A DNA stretch of 16,986 bases from an uncultured Selenomonadaceae bacterium (lineage in GTDB: Bacteria; Bacillota; Negativicutes; Selenomonadales; Selenomonadaceae): assembly GCA_958415865.1 (NCBI GenBank), contig CATYZV010000009.1, forward strand, positions 1-16,986, read 5' to 3'. Made by a program: the position numbers and the translations under genes. Numbering within the stretch: position 1 is the first letter of the stretch; each line of letters opens with the position of its first letter. The notes under the pieces are model-generated. The model ran no database searches, had not been told where the DNA came from, and saw only the letters and a list, made by a program, of their open reading frames with translations. Below, piece by piece: positions 1 through 7,559 of this stretch.

Positions 1-86
1 GCTGAAAATTTAGCGTGATTTTTTTGCTGCAACGTGCTACAGTATAAAGAAAATTATTCTAAACTACTTGCAAAGGAATTATCTAT

Positions 87-1064
87 ATGAACCATTTACT
101 TCGCAACATTCTAATCTTCATATTGGGGCTGCTCGCCGGAGCGGCTATCACCTTCAACACGCTCGGGCTTATACTGGGCAATATCATCTACAACGAGCTC
201 AGCGACCCCAAGCTCAATATCAATCTGACCGGCGTGGTCAATCACTCGCAGGAGCTTGGCCCTATCAACGAGCTGCAGCGCACCTATCCTGAAGCGCAGC
301 GCGTCGCGCTCTACACGCCTTACAGCAGCGCAGGCAGCCAGCTGGCAGGCACTTTCATAGCCTCCGGCAATGGTGCTAGCCAAAAAACCGTCATAATCAT
401 CCACGGTCTCTATCAAAACCGCTCCATGGCTATCAATTACATCAATATATACCGAAACCTGGGCTTTAATGTCCTGCTGATAGATTTGCGCGGACACGGC
501 GAAAGCGACGGTGTGATCACCTGGGGTCAGACGGAGATCAAAGATATCGACCTATGGTGCGACTATCTGCGCTCCACCAAACAGCAGCAGCTAATCGGCA
601 TCCACGGCATTTCACTCGGCGGTGCATTTTCTCTATTGCACAGTGGGCTGTCCTCCTATCCGGCTGATTTTTACGTAGAGGATAGCTCCTACAGCGACTT
701 GAAGAGTCTCTATTACAACCATCTGCGCTCCATGATTCAGCTCACGAACGATTCCGGTATGCTTGACCTCATCTGGATGTATTCGCAGGTCTGCATGTAC
801 TGGCACACCGGAGCAACGCTCGACCAGCTCTCTCCGCTGGAAGCAGTAAAAAAGACGAAATCGCCTGTACTGTTCTTGCACAACGATACAGATACACTGA
901 TACCGCCGCAGACCCTGCCGGAACTCTACAACGCCTGCGCCGCTCCCGGCAAGGAAATGTATATGTTCCACGATTCCGTGCACGCTCAGGCTATCAGCGA
1001 CTACCCTGAAGAATACGCCAATGTCGTAACAGGATTTCTTCAGAAGAATAAGCTGATCCCTTGA
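87..1064 (+). CDS. Membrane-anchored alpha/beta hydrolase
   Basis: A 325-residue serine hydrolase of the alpha/beta-hydrolase fold. Residues 5-33 form a hydrophobic N-terminal segment, either a signal anchor or an uncleaved leader, so the catalytic domain is probably outside the membrane. Visible landmarks are the oxyanion HG (106-107) after a hydrophobic strand, RGHGESDG (135-142), the nucleophile elbow GISLGG with Ser176, an acid region NDTDTLIP (266-273) and a late His299 in DSVHA. This order matches distant esterase/peptidase-like hydrolases such as B. subtilis YqkD; the substrate cannot be told from sequence. The start is the ATG preceded by AAAGGA (72-77). The gene stands alone and converges on the MFS gene with only 14 bases between stop codons. 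Confidence 0.9.
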   Translation: MNHLLRNILIFILGLLAGAAITFNTLGLILGNIIYNELSDPKLNINLTGVVNHSQELGPINELQRTYPEAQRVALYTPYSSAGSQLAGTFIASGNGASQKTVIIIHGLYQNRSMAINYINIYRNLGFNVLLIDLRGHGESDGVITWGQTEIKDIDLWCDYLRSTKQQQLIGIHGISLGGAFSLLHSGLSSYPADFYVEDSSYSDLKSLYYNHLRSMIQLTNDSGMLDLIWMYSQVCMYWHTGATLDQLSPLEAVKKTKSPVLFLHNDTDTLIPPQTLPELYNACAAPGKEMYMFHDSVHAQAISDYPEEYANVVTGFLQKNKLIP

Positions 1065-1069
1065 GCTTC

Positions 1070-1101
1070 AGCGGCAAATCATTTATCAGCCGCTAATTTT
1101 T
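1070..1101 (+). terminator. Possible weak terminator of the hydrolase gene
   Basis: AGCGGC (1070-1075) pairs with GCCGCT (1089-1094) across a 13-nt loop, followed by AATTTTT. It overlaps the 3' end of the convergent MFS gene. The stem is short and the loop large, so this is tentative. Confidence 0.35.
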
Positions 1102-2287
1102 CCGGTGTCATCGCTGATAAAATCGTGCCTATGATTAATAACATAGCCGTAGCAGCCAAAGCCGCTGTCAGCCCGATATAATCGGCAAACGCACTCGTCA
1201 GCAGCGCACCGATGCCGCCCAGCCCGAAGGACAGCCCCAGCATCATGCCCGAAGCCATGCCGGGATTGTCCGGCAGCAGCTTCTGGCCCCAGACGATAGC
1301 TCCGGGATTTGCCGCCATCGCCAGACCGCCGCCGATGAACATAGCGATGTACGCCAACACATTCAGCTCACTGCAATATAAAAAGTACAGCGTCGGAAAG
1401 ATAGCCAAAAACAGGGACGCAGTTATAACTTTCTTATAGCCTATCTTGTCATTGAGCACGCCGGCGACGAGTCCGCCCACGGTCGCACCGCAGAGGTACA
1501 GTGCCAGCAGCCAGCCGCCGAGCATACTGTCTCCGCCTTTTTCCATCGTCCAAAGCGGCAAGAAAGTAACGACAGCAGTGAACAGCCAAGCACGGATGCC
1601 CATGGATATGTTGAGCAGCATCAGCGGGCGGTTGGAAAGAATAGCTTTCCAGTCAAAGTGCATATTCTGCGCAGCGCGCTCATCGAGAAAACGCACTTTG
1701 GAAACACCGGAGAACTGCAAGAGTGCTCCCAGCAATAAAGCCGGGATTATCAGCACCGGCAGCATATTCATGCCGAATGTATCTAGGAAGTATACCAATA
1801 GTATCGGGGCCATTGCAAAGCCGAAATTGCCGCCTGCGATGAACAGCGACATACAAGAAGATATTTTCTCATCCGGCGATACTCTGCCCGTCAGCCCTGC
1901 TGCCATCGGATGGAAAGTGGATACAGCCAGTCCGCTCAGAGCCACGAGCACAGCCAGCAGAATAAAATTGTCCGCCCAGCTCGTCATGCAGATGAAGACT
2001 GCACCGAACGGGATTATAAAAGGCATCATTCTATTGAAATTGTACTTGTCCATGAAATAGCCGAAAAACGGCTGGAGCACATTGGCGGAAAAAGACATCA
2101 CCATGACGAGCATGCCGCTCAAGGTCAGGGACAAGCCTAATTTTGGTATCAGAATCGGCAGCAGTATCGGAAGAAAATTGCAGTAAAAGTCGTTGAAAAA
2201 ATGACCTGCCGACAGCAGGCCTATCTGCACATATACTTTCTGGTCAGAAGGCTGCCCATTGCCTTTTAGGGTCGTATCTAGTTCCAT
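1079..2287 (-). CDS. MFS transporter, fosmidomycin-resistance (Fsr)-like
   Basis: A 402-residue, 12-span major facilitator protein of the inner membrane. The N-terminal part (GHFFNDFY, then a proline-rich first helix, then LQPFFGYFMDKY as the loop 2-3 signature) resembles Fsr, the E. coli fosmidomycin efflux pump. A second loop signature, GVLNDKIGYKK, lies in the second half, as expected for the two six-helix bundles. Family membership is clear; the substrate is not. An in-frame ATG at 2398 would add 37 residues, but it lies inside tRNA-Pro. The ATG at 2287 has a GAGGT ribosome site at the right spacing, so that start was chosen. It lies downstream of the tRNA-Pro operon, separated from it by a strong terminator. 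Confidence 0.88.
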   Translation of the reverse strand: MELDTTLKGNGQPSDQKVYVQIGLLSAGHFFNDFYCNFLPILLPILIPKLGLSLTLSGMLVMVMSFSANVLQPFFGYFMDKYNFNRMMPFIIPFGAVFICMTSWADNFILLAVLVALSGLAVSTFHPMAAGLTGRVSPDEKISSCMSLFIAGGNFGFAMAPILLVYFLDTFGMNMLPVLIIPALLLGALLQFSGVSKVRFLDERAAQNMHFDWKAILSNRPLMLLNISMGIRAWLFTAVVTFLPLWTMEKGGDSMLGGWLLALYLCGATVGGLVAGVLNDKIGYKKVITASLFLAIFPTLYFLYCSELNVLAYIAMFIGGGLAMAANPGAIVWGQKLLPDNPGMASGMMLGLSFGLGGIGALLTSAFADYIGLTAALAATAMLLIIGTILSAMTPEKLAADK

Positions 2288-2350
2288 TTGTTTACCTCGC
2301 AATCTATTGTATTCATTTAGTCCATTAATTATATCATTTTTGCAGACACT

Positions 2351-2374
2351 AAAAAAGGGAAGCTTACGCTTCCC
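2351..2374 (-). terminator. Terminator of the tRNA-Pro operon
   Basis: On the minus strand GGGAAGC, a GTAA tetraloop and GCTTCCC are followed by TTTTTT. A perfect 7-bp stem just after the last tRNA insulates the tRNA operon from the MFS gene. Confidence 0.9.
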
Positions 2375-2386
2375 CGAATCTTCAAA

Positions 2387-2463
2387 TGGTCGGAGCAACA
2401 GGATTCGAACCTACGACCTTCTGGTCCCTAACCAGACGCTCTACCAAGCTGAGCTATGCCCCG
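2387..2463 (-). tRNA. tRNA-Pro (anticodon AGG)
   Basis: A 77-nt tRNA with encoded CCA. The minus strand gives acceptor CGGGGCA/TGCTCCG, D arm GCTC...GAGC, anticodon stem TCTGG/CCAGA with loop TTAGGGA, variable loop AGGTC and TTCGAAT T loop. Loop positions 34-36 read AGG, with G37 as expected for Pro. The T stem (GTAGG/CCTGT) carries two wobble pairs that tRNA-Pro(TGG) lacks. Bacteria usually use GGG rather than AGG for this box; if A34 is functional it would probably be deaminated to inosine by TadA, which normally acts on tRNA-Arg(ACG). Third gene of a three-tRNA operon. Confidence 0.93.
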
Positions 2464-2518
2464 TTAAATATATTATGCAGTTATATGAAAGAAAGCTTTG
2501 CTTTCCGTGATATCGAAG

Positions 2519-2595
2519 TGGTCGGAGCAACAGGATTTGAACCTACGACCTTCTGGTCCCGAACCAGACGCTCTACCAAACTGAGCTATGCCCCG
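2519..2595 (-). tRNA. tRNA-Pro (anticodon CGG)
   Basis: A 77-nt tRNA with encoded CCA, acceptor CGGGGCA/TGCTCCG and anticodon stem TCTGG/CCAGA with loop TTCGGGA, giving anticodon CGG. It is almost identical to the AGG copy: apart from the anticodon, only the D loop and T loop differ, by single bases. This suggests the two arose by duplication. A small hairpin (GAAAGC/GCTTTC near 2491-2505) lies in the spacer between them and may mark processing. Confidence 0.95.
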
Positions 2596-2630
2596 TTCTG
2601 CTGTCATTCACGAGATACTAAACGGTTTCG

Positions 2631-2707
2631 TGGTCGGAGCAGCAGGATTTGAACCTGCGACCCCCTGGTCCCAAGCCAGGTGCTCTACCAAGCTGAGCCA
2701 TGCCCCG
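2631..2707 (-). tRNA. tRNA-Pro (anticodon TGG)
   Basis: A 77-nt tRNA with encoded CCA. Anticodon stem CCTGG/CCAGG, loop CTTGGGA, anticodon TGG. The T stem GCAGG/CCTGC is fully Watson-Crick. It is the first gene of the operon, next to the promoter, and has the anticodon that can in principle read all four Pro codons by wobble. Confidence 0.96.
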
Positions 2708-2735
2708 CTTTGTTTCTCTCGTGAGAACACATACT

Positions 2736-2764
2736 ATTATATGAGTTACAAAATAAAAAGTCAA
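2736..2764 (-). promoter_or_regulatory. Promoter of the tRNA-Pro operon
   Basis: Minus-strand TTGACT (2764-2759), 17-bp spacer, TATAAT (2741-2736). This is a near-consensus sigma-A promoter about 28 bases upstream of the first tRNA. Confidence 0.9.
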
Positions 2765-2909
2765 TACTTTTATGCAAAAATATTTTCAGAGCAATTTTTT
2801 TATTAATTTCGTATGAAGGGAATATAGATGAATACATAGAATATATAAAAATAAGCTTAGCAAAAAGAACATAAACCCTGCTGAAAAATTTTTACTGGAG
2901 ATGAGAGCT

Positions 2910-3938
2910 ATGCATTTTTATTGCGAAAAATGTAAGAAAGAATACCCATTGAACTCAAAATCCTACCACTGTTCCTGCGGCGGCTTGTTCAGGCTTTACA
3001 AAAAAGCTGAAGAAAAAACGCCTCAGGATATCTCCATAGGCGAGATAGAAACACCTTTAATGCCTATTTACTTCGGCAAACAGAAGATGTTCTTCAAGAT
3101 GGAACACTTAAATCCCACCGGCTCCTTTAAGGCACGCGGTGCAAGGCTCATGATCAATGTCTTAAAGGAACTCGGTGAAGACAGCATCATCGAAGATTCC
3201 TCCGGCAACAGTGCCTCGGCACTGGCTGCTTACGCTGCCGCAGCGAAAATCGACTGCACCGTTTACGTGCCCGAAAGCATCCCGGCAAGCAAGCTGCATC
3301 AGATTGAAACGTACGGAGCACATGTGCGCATGGTCATCGGCAACCGCGAAGCCACGGCAGAAGCAGCGCAGAAAGCCGTTGCGGAAAGCGGCAGCTACTA
3401 CGCCTCCCACGTTTACAATCCGCTGTTTGGCGAAGGCATCAAGTCTATGGCGTACGAAATCTACCACCAGCTCGGCAACAATGTGCCCGAATACATCTTC
3501 CTGCCGGTAGGCAACGGAATAATGCTGCTGGGCCTCTACTACGGATTTGAAGAAATCGGCCGCCTGCCGACCTTCATCGCCGTTCAGAGCGAAAACTGCT
3601 GCCCGCTCTACAATGCTTTCAAGAAAAAACGCCGCGCACCGCAGTCCTCCTTCACCATCGCCGATGCCATCCGCGTCGACAAGCCGATGCGCCTCAAAGA
3701 AATGCTCATGGTCATCAACCGCAGCAAAGGCGAAGTCATCACCGTCAGCGATGAAGAAATCGAAGAAGCACAGCATCAGACAGGCCATAAAGGCATTTAT
3801 GTCGAACCGACCGCAGCTGTGCCGATTGCCGGCGCACTCAAATACTTCCGCAAGGGCAAGCCCGACAACTACCGCGTGGTAATTCCCATCACCGGCGCAG
3901 GCCTCAACGTCATCAGCAGAAAGAACGGCAATCAATAA
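2910..3938 (+). CDS. Threonine synthase-like PLP-dependent enzyme
   Basis: A 342-residue cytosolic fold-type II PLP enzyme. The N-terminus is a small zinc-ribbon-like segment (C5, C8, C21, C23). It is followed by TPLMPI, the Schiff-base lysine K74 in NPTGSFKARGA, the Asn loop SSGNSA and the phosphate-binding PVGNGIM. These match threonine synthase (phosphohomoserine to threonine) of the short ThrC/cysteate-synthase branch. A paralogous dehydratase or lyase cannot be excluded because no thrA, thrB or hom gene is next to it. An in-frame ATG at 2901 touches the ribosome site GGAG (2897-2900) directly; the ATG at 2910 is correctly spaced and was chosen. The roughly 145 bases upstream of that site, beyond the tRNA promoter, are very AT-rich with no clear promoter. 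Confidence 0.85.
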   Translation: MHFYCEKCKKEYPLNSKSYHCSCGGLFRLYKKAEEKTPQDISIGEIETPLMPIYFGKQKMFFKMEHLNPTGSFKARGARLMINVLKELGEDSIIEDSSGNSASALAAYAAAAKIDCTVYVPESIPASKLHQIETYGAHVRMVIGNREATAEAAQKAVAESGSYYASHVYNPLFGEGIKSMAYEIYHQLGNNVPEYIFLPVGNGIMLLGLYYGFEEIGRLPTFIAVQSENCCPLYNAFKKKRRAPQSSFTIADAIRVDKPMRLKEMLMVINRSKGEVITVSDEEIEEAQHQTGHKGIYVEPTAAVPIAGALKYFRKGKPDNYRVVIPITGAGLNVISRKNGNQ

Positions 3939-3955
3939 TTATAGAAAAAGCTCCT

Positions 3956-3984
3956 GCCGGCTGGCATTTTGTCAGCCGGCTTTT
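3956..3984 (+). terminator. Terminator after the threonine-synthase-like gene
   Basis: GCCGGCTG (3956-3963) pairs perfectly with CAGCCGGC (3973-3980) across a 9-nt loop, followed by TTTTC. Confidence 0.9.
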
Positions 3985-4041
3985 CTTATGATAAAATTGT
4001 CTTAAGCTCATATAATTCTATAGAAAGGCTGTTTTATCTTC

Positions 4042-4809
4042 ATGGACGATATCAATATCTACATGCTCTTATTCCTAATCGTCAGCGGTTTCATCGCTGC
4101 CTTCATCGACACCGTCGTCGGCGGCGGCGGGCTGATAAGCATGCCTGCACTACTGTTCATCGGGCTGCCTCCGGCTCCGGCGGTTACGACGAACAAATTC
4201 GCCGCCTCGATGGGTGCAGTCGTCGGCTTCATCTCCTTCGTGCGCTCAGGGCACGTCAGATTTTCCATGGTCAAATACCTGCTGCCGCTGTCCTTTTTAG
4301 GCTCCATCGGCGGTGCGTACACGCTGCACCTGATACCGCCGGATTTCCTGCGCCCGCTGATCATCGTCATGCTGGTGCTCGTTACTATCTACACGCTGTT
4401 CAAAAAAGACTTTGGACAGACGACGACGTTCAAAGGCATGACCTCGCGCATCTGGGCTTTGAGCCTGCTCATCGCCTTCACCATGGGCTTTTACGACGGT
4501 TTTTTCGGTCCCGGCACAGGCACTTTCCTGCTGTTCGCCTTCTTGTGGATAGGCCTTGACTTCATCGGAGCAGCCGCCAACGCCCGCGCTCTCAACTTCG
4601 CCAGCAATATAGCCGGAGCGATCTTTTTCGCCAGCCAAGGTACAGTCATCTACGAATACGCTATTCCGATGGGCATAGCTATGATGTTCGGAGCGTTCTG
4701 CGGAGCACGCATGGCAATAGCCAAGGGCGCGTCTTACGTCAAAGCACTATTCATCATAATGTCCACCGTGCTTATCGGCAAGCAGGTCATAGATTTATTC
4801 ATCAAATAG
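4042..4809 (+). CDS. TSUP family permease (TauE/SafE, YfcA-like)
   Basis: A 255-residue integral membrane protein with about eight hydrophobic segments. It carries the family's glycine-rich signature VVGGGGLISMPAL near residue 25-37, then TTNKFAAS, and a mirrored FYDGFFGPGTGTF near 150-163 that marks the second half of the internal duplication. TSUP proteins move sulfite, sulfoacetate and other small organic anions; the substrate is not predictable here. A TATAAT at 4011-4016 without a clear -35 may serve as promoter. The ribosome site GAAAGG (4023-4028) is rather far from the ATG. The stop codon is 15 bases before the Ppx/GppA gene, so the two are probably cotranscribed. Confidence 0.92.
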   Translation: MDDINIYMLLFLIVSGFIAAFIDTVVGGGGLISMPALLFIGLPPAPAVTTNKFAASMGAVVGFISFVRSGHVRFSMVKYLLPLSFLGSIGGAYTLHLIPPDFLRPLIIVMLVLVTIYTLFKKDFGQTTTFKGMTSRIWALSLLIAFTMGFYDGFFGPGTGTFLLFAFLWIGLDFIGAAANARALNFASNIAGAIFFASQGTVIYEYAIPMGIAMMFGAFCGARMAIAKGASYVKALFIIMSTVLIGKQVIDLFIK

Positions 4810-4824
4810 AAAAGAGGTTTTATC

Positions 4825-5736
4825 ATGCTCTATGCAGTTATCGACATCGGCTCCACCACCATCCGCATGGCAATCTATCAGATTGAAGGCTCTCATCTGG
4901 AACTCGTCCATAAGCGCAAGCACACCGTCGGTCTCGCGTCCTACATCAAAGACGGTGCAATGCAGCAGTCCGGCATCGACAAGGCCTGCGAAATTCTAAG
5001 CAGCTTCAAATCTTTTTTGACTTCCTTTTCCATAAAGCACGTTTCCGCCTTCACTACAGCGGCACTGCGCAACGCTGCTAATAGCCGCGAAGCCGTAGCA
5101 CAGATAATAGAGCGCACCGGCATCGACCTGCACGTCGTATCCGGCGACCAGGAAGCAACGTACGACTTCATCGCTGCTACGCATGACCTCAGCTATAAAG
5201 ACGGCTTTATCGTCGATATAGGCGGAGCCAGCACAGAGCTTATCCGCTTTACTGACGGCGAAATCCGGCAAAAGACGAGCCTGCCCATCGGCTCTTTGGC
5301 TCTGCACACCAAATACTGCCACGACTTTCTGCCCACTTCTGAAGAAATAGCTGAGATGGCAGCTGAAGCCCATAATATCATCGCCGGAGCGGCAGAATTT
5401 CAAAATGTACATCATGCAGAAATCTGCGGCATCGGCGGCACTTGCAAAGGTGCACATCTGCTCTACAATGAAATGTTCAGCCAGCCGTCTGACAACGATG
5501 TCATCCCTGCTGATAAAATCCCGGAAATGATTTCTCACTTCACCCGCGGCAGCCGTGAATTTAACGACCGCGACATCACCATACTGCTAAAGACAGTGCC
5601 CGACCGCCTGCATACCATCGTCCCCGGCATGGTCATAGCCGATCAGATCGCCCGCACTATAAACGCTCATGCCATAACGTATAAAGACGCAGGCATGAGA
5701 GAAGGCTTTCTCTACACTCACGTGCTCAAAGCTTAA
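4825..5736 (+). CDS. Ppx/GppA family phosphatase
   Basis: A 303-residue member of the ASKHA-fold exopolyphosphatase / pppGpp phosphatase family. The first phosphate loop is AVIDIGSTTIRM (4-15), followed by TAALRNAANS (79-88), then GDQEA (107-111) where the family usually has GxEEA, and the second phosphate loop DIGGASTELI (131-140). A glycine-rich GIGGTCKG lies near 202. It has only the core two-lobed domain and lacks the C-terminal extension of E. coli Ppx (about 500 residues), as is common in Bacillota. Polyphosphate or (p)ppGpp may be the substrate; the sequence does not decide. The AGAGG ribosome site lies in the short gap after the TSUP gene. Confidence 0.9.
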   Translation: MLYAVIDIGSTTIRMAIYQIEGSHLELVHKRKHTVGLASYIKDGAMQQSGIDKACEILSSFKSFLTSFSIKHVSAFTTAALRNAANSREAVAQIIERTGIDLHVVSGDQEATYDFIAATHDLSYKDGFIVDIGGASTELIRFTDGEIRQKTSLPIGSLALHTKYCHDFLPTSEEIAEMAAEAHNIIAGAAEFQNVHHAEICGIGGTCKGAHLLYNEMFSQPSDNDVIPADKIPEMISHFTRGSREFNDRDITILLKTVPDRLHTIVPGMVIADQIARTINAHAITYKDAGMREGFLYTHVLKA

Positions 5737-5752
5737 TTACACCATTCAAAAT

Positions 5753-5796
5753 AAAAAGCTGCCGCACCCAAGCAATCAGGTGCAGCAGCTTTTTTA
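5753..5796. terminator. Bidirectional terminator between convergent genes
   Basis: An A-tract, then GCTGC-c-GCACC pairs with GGTGC-a-GCAGC, then TTTTTT. The stem has one C/A mismatch. It lies between the Ppx/GppA gene (+) and the DUF3298 gene (-), with U-tracts usable in both directions. Confidence 0.88.
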
Positions 5797-5809
5797 GTGC
5801 CGCTAGATT

Positions 5810-6535
5810 TTATTTTTCTGCTGTATACACTACGTCGATAAAGCCTGCCGCATACGGTGCAATATCGTACTGCTGAAACAGTGCGTGCACGCCTCCGGCA
5901 TCATCTACATAGAACTCTCTAGTGAATTTATCTATCTCAGGTTTAAGCCCCGGATCAGTGAAGATTTTATCTCCGGCTTGTTCTTGAACGTCTCGGCGCA
6001 GATTATCTACCGTCAGCAGATTTCTGCCCGATGCTTTATCCGTAGCCAGCATTTGCTCCCAAGTAACGAGATTGCCGTCCTTATCGAAGGTCAGTGCCCG
6101 TGCATAAGTGCTAGGATGAGCCGCACCTTTGTACATCGTCGACAAGTAGATTACCACACTGAACATACCCTGCTCATTTGCCCGCGTCGTGAACTGCGTA
6201 TAGCTGCCATCGCGGCTGTCTATTGCCATCTGATTCCATACGGCAGATTTCATTTCATACGATACCCAGCCGGTGAGATTTTCACCTTTTGCTTTCCTGT
6301 CCTTGATATCTTCCACGAAGGCTGAAACCGTCTTTTCTATCTCTGTATTGATCTTCGCCTTCGTTAAAATACTGTCAGCTTTTGCCACCAAAGGATATTT
6401 TCCCTCAACGCAGTCTAGCTTGAACGAATAATCCCTCATCTGATAAGTGATTTGGTCAGGCGATTGAGCTGCCGCCACTGCCGTCATCAGCACAAACGAA
6501 AAAAACACAGCTGCAAAAATACGCCATAGCTTCAT
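5810..6535 (-). CDS. Secreted DUF3298/RsiV-like protein
   Basis: A 241-residue exported protein. Residues 1-23 are a signal peptide (two Lys/Arg residues, a hydrophobic core, then AVAAAQ as a likely signal peptidase I site). The body resembles the DUF4163-DUF3298 pair found in RsiV and PdaC. The marker MYKGAAHPST stands where those proteins have YxGGAHP, and the C-terminal QQYDIAPYAAGF matches the DUF3298 terminal motif. RsiV proteins bind lysozyme; this one has no N-terminal anti-sigma domain, so it is a stand-alone extracytoplasmic domain whose ligand is unknown. The start has a GGGAGG ribosome site. An extended -10 (TGATATAAT, 6579-6571) lies upstream on the minus strand. Confidence 0.85.
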   Translation of the reverse strand: MKLWRIFAAVFFSFVLMTAVAAAQSPDQITYQMRDYSFKLDCVEGKYPLVAKADSILTKAKINTEIEKTVSAFVEDIKDRKAKGENLTGWVSYEMKSAVWNQMAIDSRDGSYTQFTTRANEQGMFSVVIYLSTMYKGAAHPSTYARALTFDKDGNLVTWEQMLATDKASGRNLLTVDNLRRDVQEQAGDKIFTDPGLKPEIDKFTREFYVDDAGGVHALFQQYDIAPYAAGFIDVVYTAEK

Positions 6536-6570
6536 AGTAAATGCCTCCCTTTATAACTTTTATTTATCTC

Positions 6571-6579
6571 ATTATATCA
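6571..6579 (-). promoter_or_regulatory. Extended -10 promoter of the DUF3298 gene
   Basis: Minus-strand TGATATAAT, an extended -10 box, 36 bases upstream of the start codon. There is no convincing -35 box, which fits extended -10 promoters. Confidence 0.55.
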
Positions 6580-6664
6580 GCTCAAGATTAGAATTGGCTT
6601 AGATTTTCCAATATCAGGCAATCAGTTATAAAATTTTCCGATACACACATTTTCCGTTTCATAG

Positions 6665-6670
6665 TATAAT
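6665..6670 (+). promoter_or_regulatory. -10 box of the 95-residue protein gene
   Basis: TATAAT 37 bases before the start codon. The hexamer at the expected -35 position (TACACA, 6642-6647) is poor, so the promoter is either weak or activator-dependent. Confidence 0.45.
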
Positions 6671-6706
6671 ATCATTGATTAATCACTTTGACGGAGGTAT
6701 CGTATT

Positions 6707-6994
6707 ATGGGTGTAAAAATCACAGGTTATTACAAGCTCCCGAATGAACCGGAGCCTCAATTAATAGATTTTGACAAAGTATTTGACATCTCTTTTATGC
6801 GCAAATACACACGCTTTAAAAATTTCGGCAAATTTCTCGACGGCGGCCGCTTCAATATCAAAAGCCAGCAGGATTTTGAGGATCTGCCGGAAGAATTGAT
6901 GGATGCTCACGTGGCACGCAATACGCAGTTTGCCAGCTGGCAGGAAATGCTCAACTTCGCCACCGACCGCTACATCATCCGCACGCGCAAATAA
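6707..6994 (+). CDS. Small protein of unknown function (95 aa)
   Basis: I do not recognise this protein. It is 95 residues, soluble, without a signal peptide or membrane segment. It mixes aromatic and charged residues (KYTRFKNFGKFLDGGRF near 33-49) and ends in a basic tail (RYIIRTRK). It is very likely real: an ACGGAGG ribosome site at ideal spacing, a -10 box upstream, a strong hairpin terminator just downstream and good codon use. It is monocistronic, so the neighbours say nothing about its role. Confidence 0.82.
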   Translation: MGVKITGYYKLPNEPEPQLIDFDKVFDISFMRKYTRFKNFGKFLDGGRFNIKSQQDFEDLPEELMDAHVARNTQFASWQEMLNFATDRYIIRTRK

Positions 6995-7012
6995 AATCTA
7001 TTTAGGAATACC

Positions 7013-7058
7013 AAAAAGCCGTATCCTTATACGTATCGGATACGGCTTTTGCTTTTTT
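7013..7058. terminator. Bidirectional terminator, 13-bp stem
   Basis: AAAAGCCGTATCC (7014-7026) pairs perfectly with GGATACGGCTTTT (7038-7050) over an 11-nt loop. T-runs lie on the plus side (7047-7050, 7053-7058) and A-runs at 7013-7017 serve the minus strand. It ends the 95-residue gene and the convergent minus-strand gene. Confidence 0.92.
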
Positions 7059-7087
7059 ATGCGCTACAGTTTACAGCTCAAATGAAA

Positions 7088-7414
7088 TCATAATTCCTTC
7101 AGGCTGCGGATGCCGTTTTTCACGTAATCGACCGGGCGGCTCCAGTCTACGTGAACGTCGGTATTTTCCCAAAGGCGAGTCAGTGCCAGCTGCAGGCTTT
7201 CACGGTCTGCCAGCGGCGTTATCGTGATATTCGTAAAGTCGTGCAGTGTTTCATGCGGCACTTGGATGGTCATATCCGTCTGCAAGAACTGTTCTACTTT
7301 TTTCTTGGCATCTTCATTGGCGAGGACTACATTGACAGTTTTTGCTGCTTCATCATACTCTATATAACCCAAATCATCATGGCAGGATATAGCCACACTA
7401 TAATTACTTTCCAT
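7088..7414 (-). CDS. Small protein of unknown function (108 aa)
   Basis: I do not recognise this protein. It is acidic, soluble and has no signal peptide. It alternates beta-like segments (YSVAISCHDDLGYIEYD, then KTVNVVLAN) with a helical middle (DAKKKVEQFLQ) and ends in a lysine-containing tail. An in-frame ATG at 7447 would add 11 residues, but only the ATG at 7414 has a ribosome site (AAGGGG, 8 bases away). A promoter lies 40-70 bases upstream and a bidirectional terminator downstream, so it is a single-gene transcription unit. Confidence 0.8.
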   Translation of the reverse strand: MESNYSVAISCHDDLGYIEYDEAAKTVNVVLANEDAKKKVEQFLQTDMTIQVPHETLHDFTNITITPLADRESLQLALTRLWENTDVHVDWSRPVDYVKNGIRSLKEL

Positions 7415-7456
7415 AAATAAAGCCCCTTCTTCGGTATAAAATCTCACATTACTACT

Positions 7457-7485
7457 ATTTTAACTGAGCGGCCGGCTAACTGCAA
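7457..7485 (-). promoter_or_regulatory. Promoter of the 108-residue protein gene
   Basis: Minus-strand TTGCAG (7485-7480), 17-bp spacer, TAAAAT (7462-7457). Confidence 0.55.
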
Positions 7486-7524
7486 GCTATTTTGCTAAAA
7501 TCGCTGTCCGTGTCCGTTTTTGTC

Positions 7525-7553
7525 TTGCATAAGATGCGCCTTTATGCTATTAT
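7525..7553 (+). promoter_or_regulatory. Promoter of the 6S-like RNA
   Basis: TTGCAT (7525-7530), 17-bp spacer, TATTAT (7548-7553). Transcription would begin near 7560. No ribosome site or reading frame follows, which supports an RNA gene. Confidence 0.75.
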
Positions 7554-7559
7554 ATTATC

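Noticed and set aside
1..86. Terminator from an upstream gene (GCTgaaaatttAGC then a T-run)
   Set aside because: Only 3 bp of stem are visible; most of it would be outside the window, so it was not listed.
1446..2060. 204-residue plus-strand frame opposite the MFS gene
   Set aside because: It is antisense to a clear 12-span transporter, with no ribosome site and Ser/Pro/Thr-rich composition of a shadow frame.
2288..2398. N-terminal extension of the MFS protein
   Set aside because: It would start within tRNA-Pro(AGG) and be translated through that tRNA's terminator.
2386..2652. 88-residue open frame on the plus strand (and the 2259-2510 and 2588-2806 frames)
   Set aside because: They run through the antisense of the three tRNA-Pro genes; the repeated GATGFEPTTF-like peptide is a known artefact of tRNA complements.
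3162..3935. 257-residue minus-strand frame
   Set aside because: It is antisense to the threonine-synthase-like gene, composed of Ala/Val/Asp/Phe runs typical of the shadow of a C-rich gene, and has no ribosome site.
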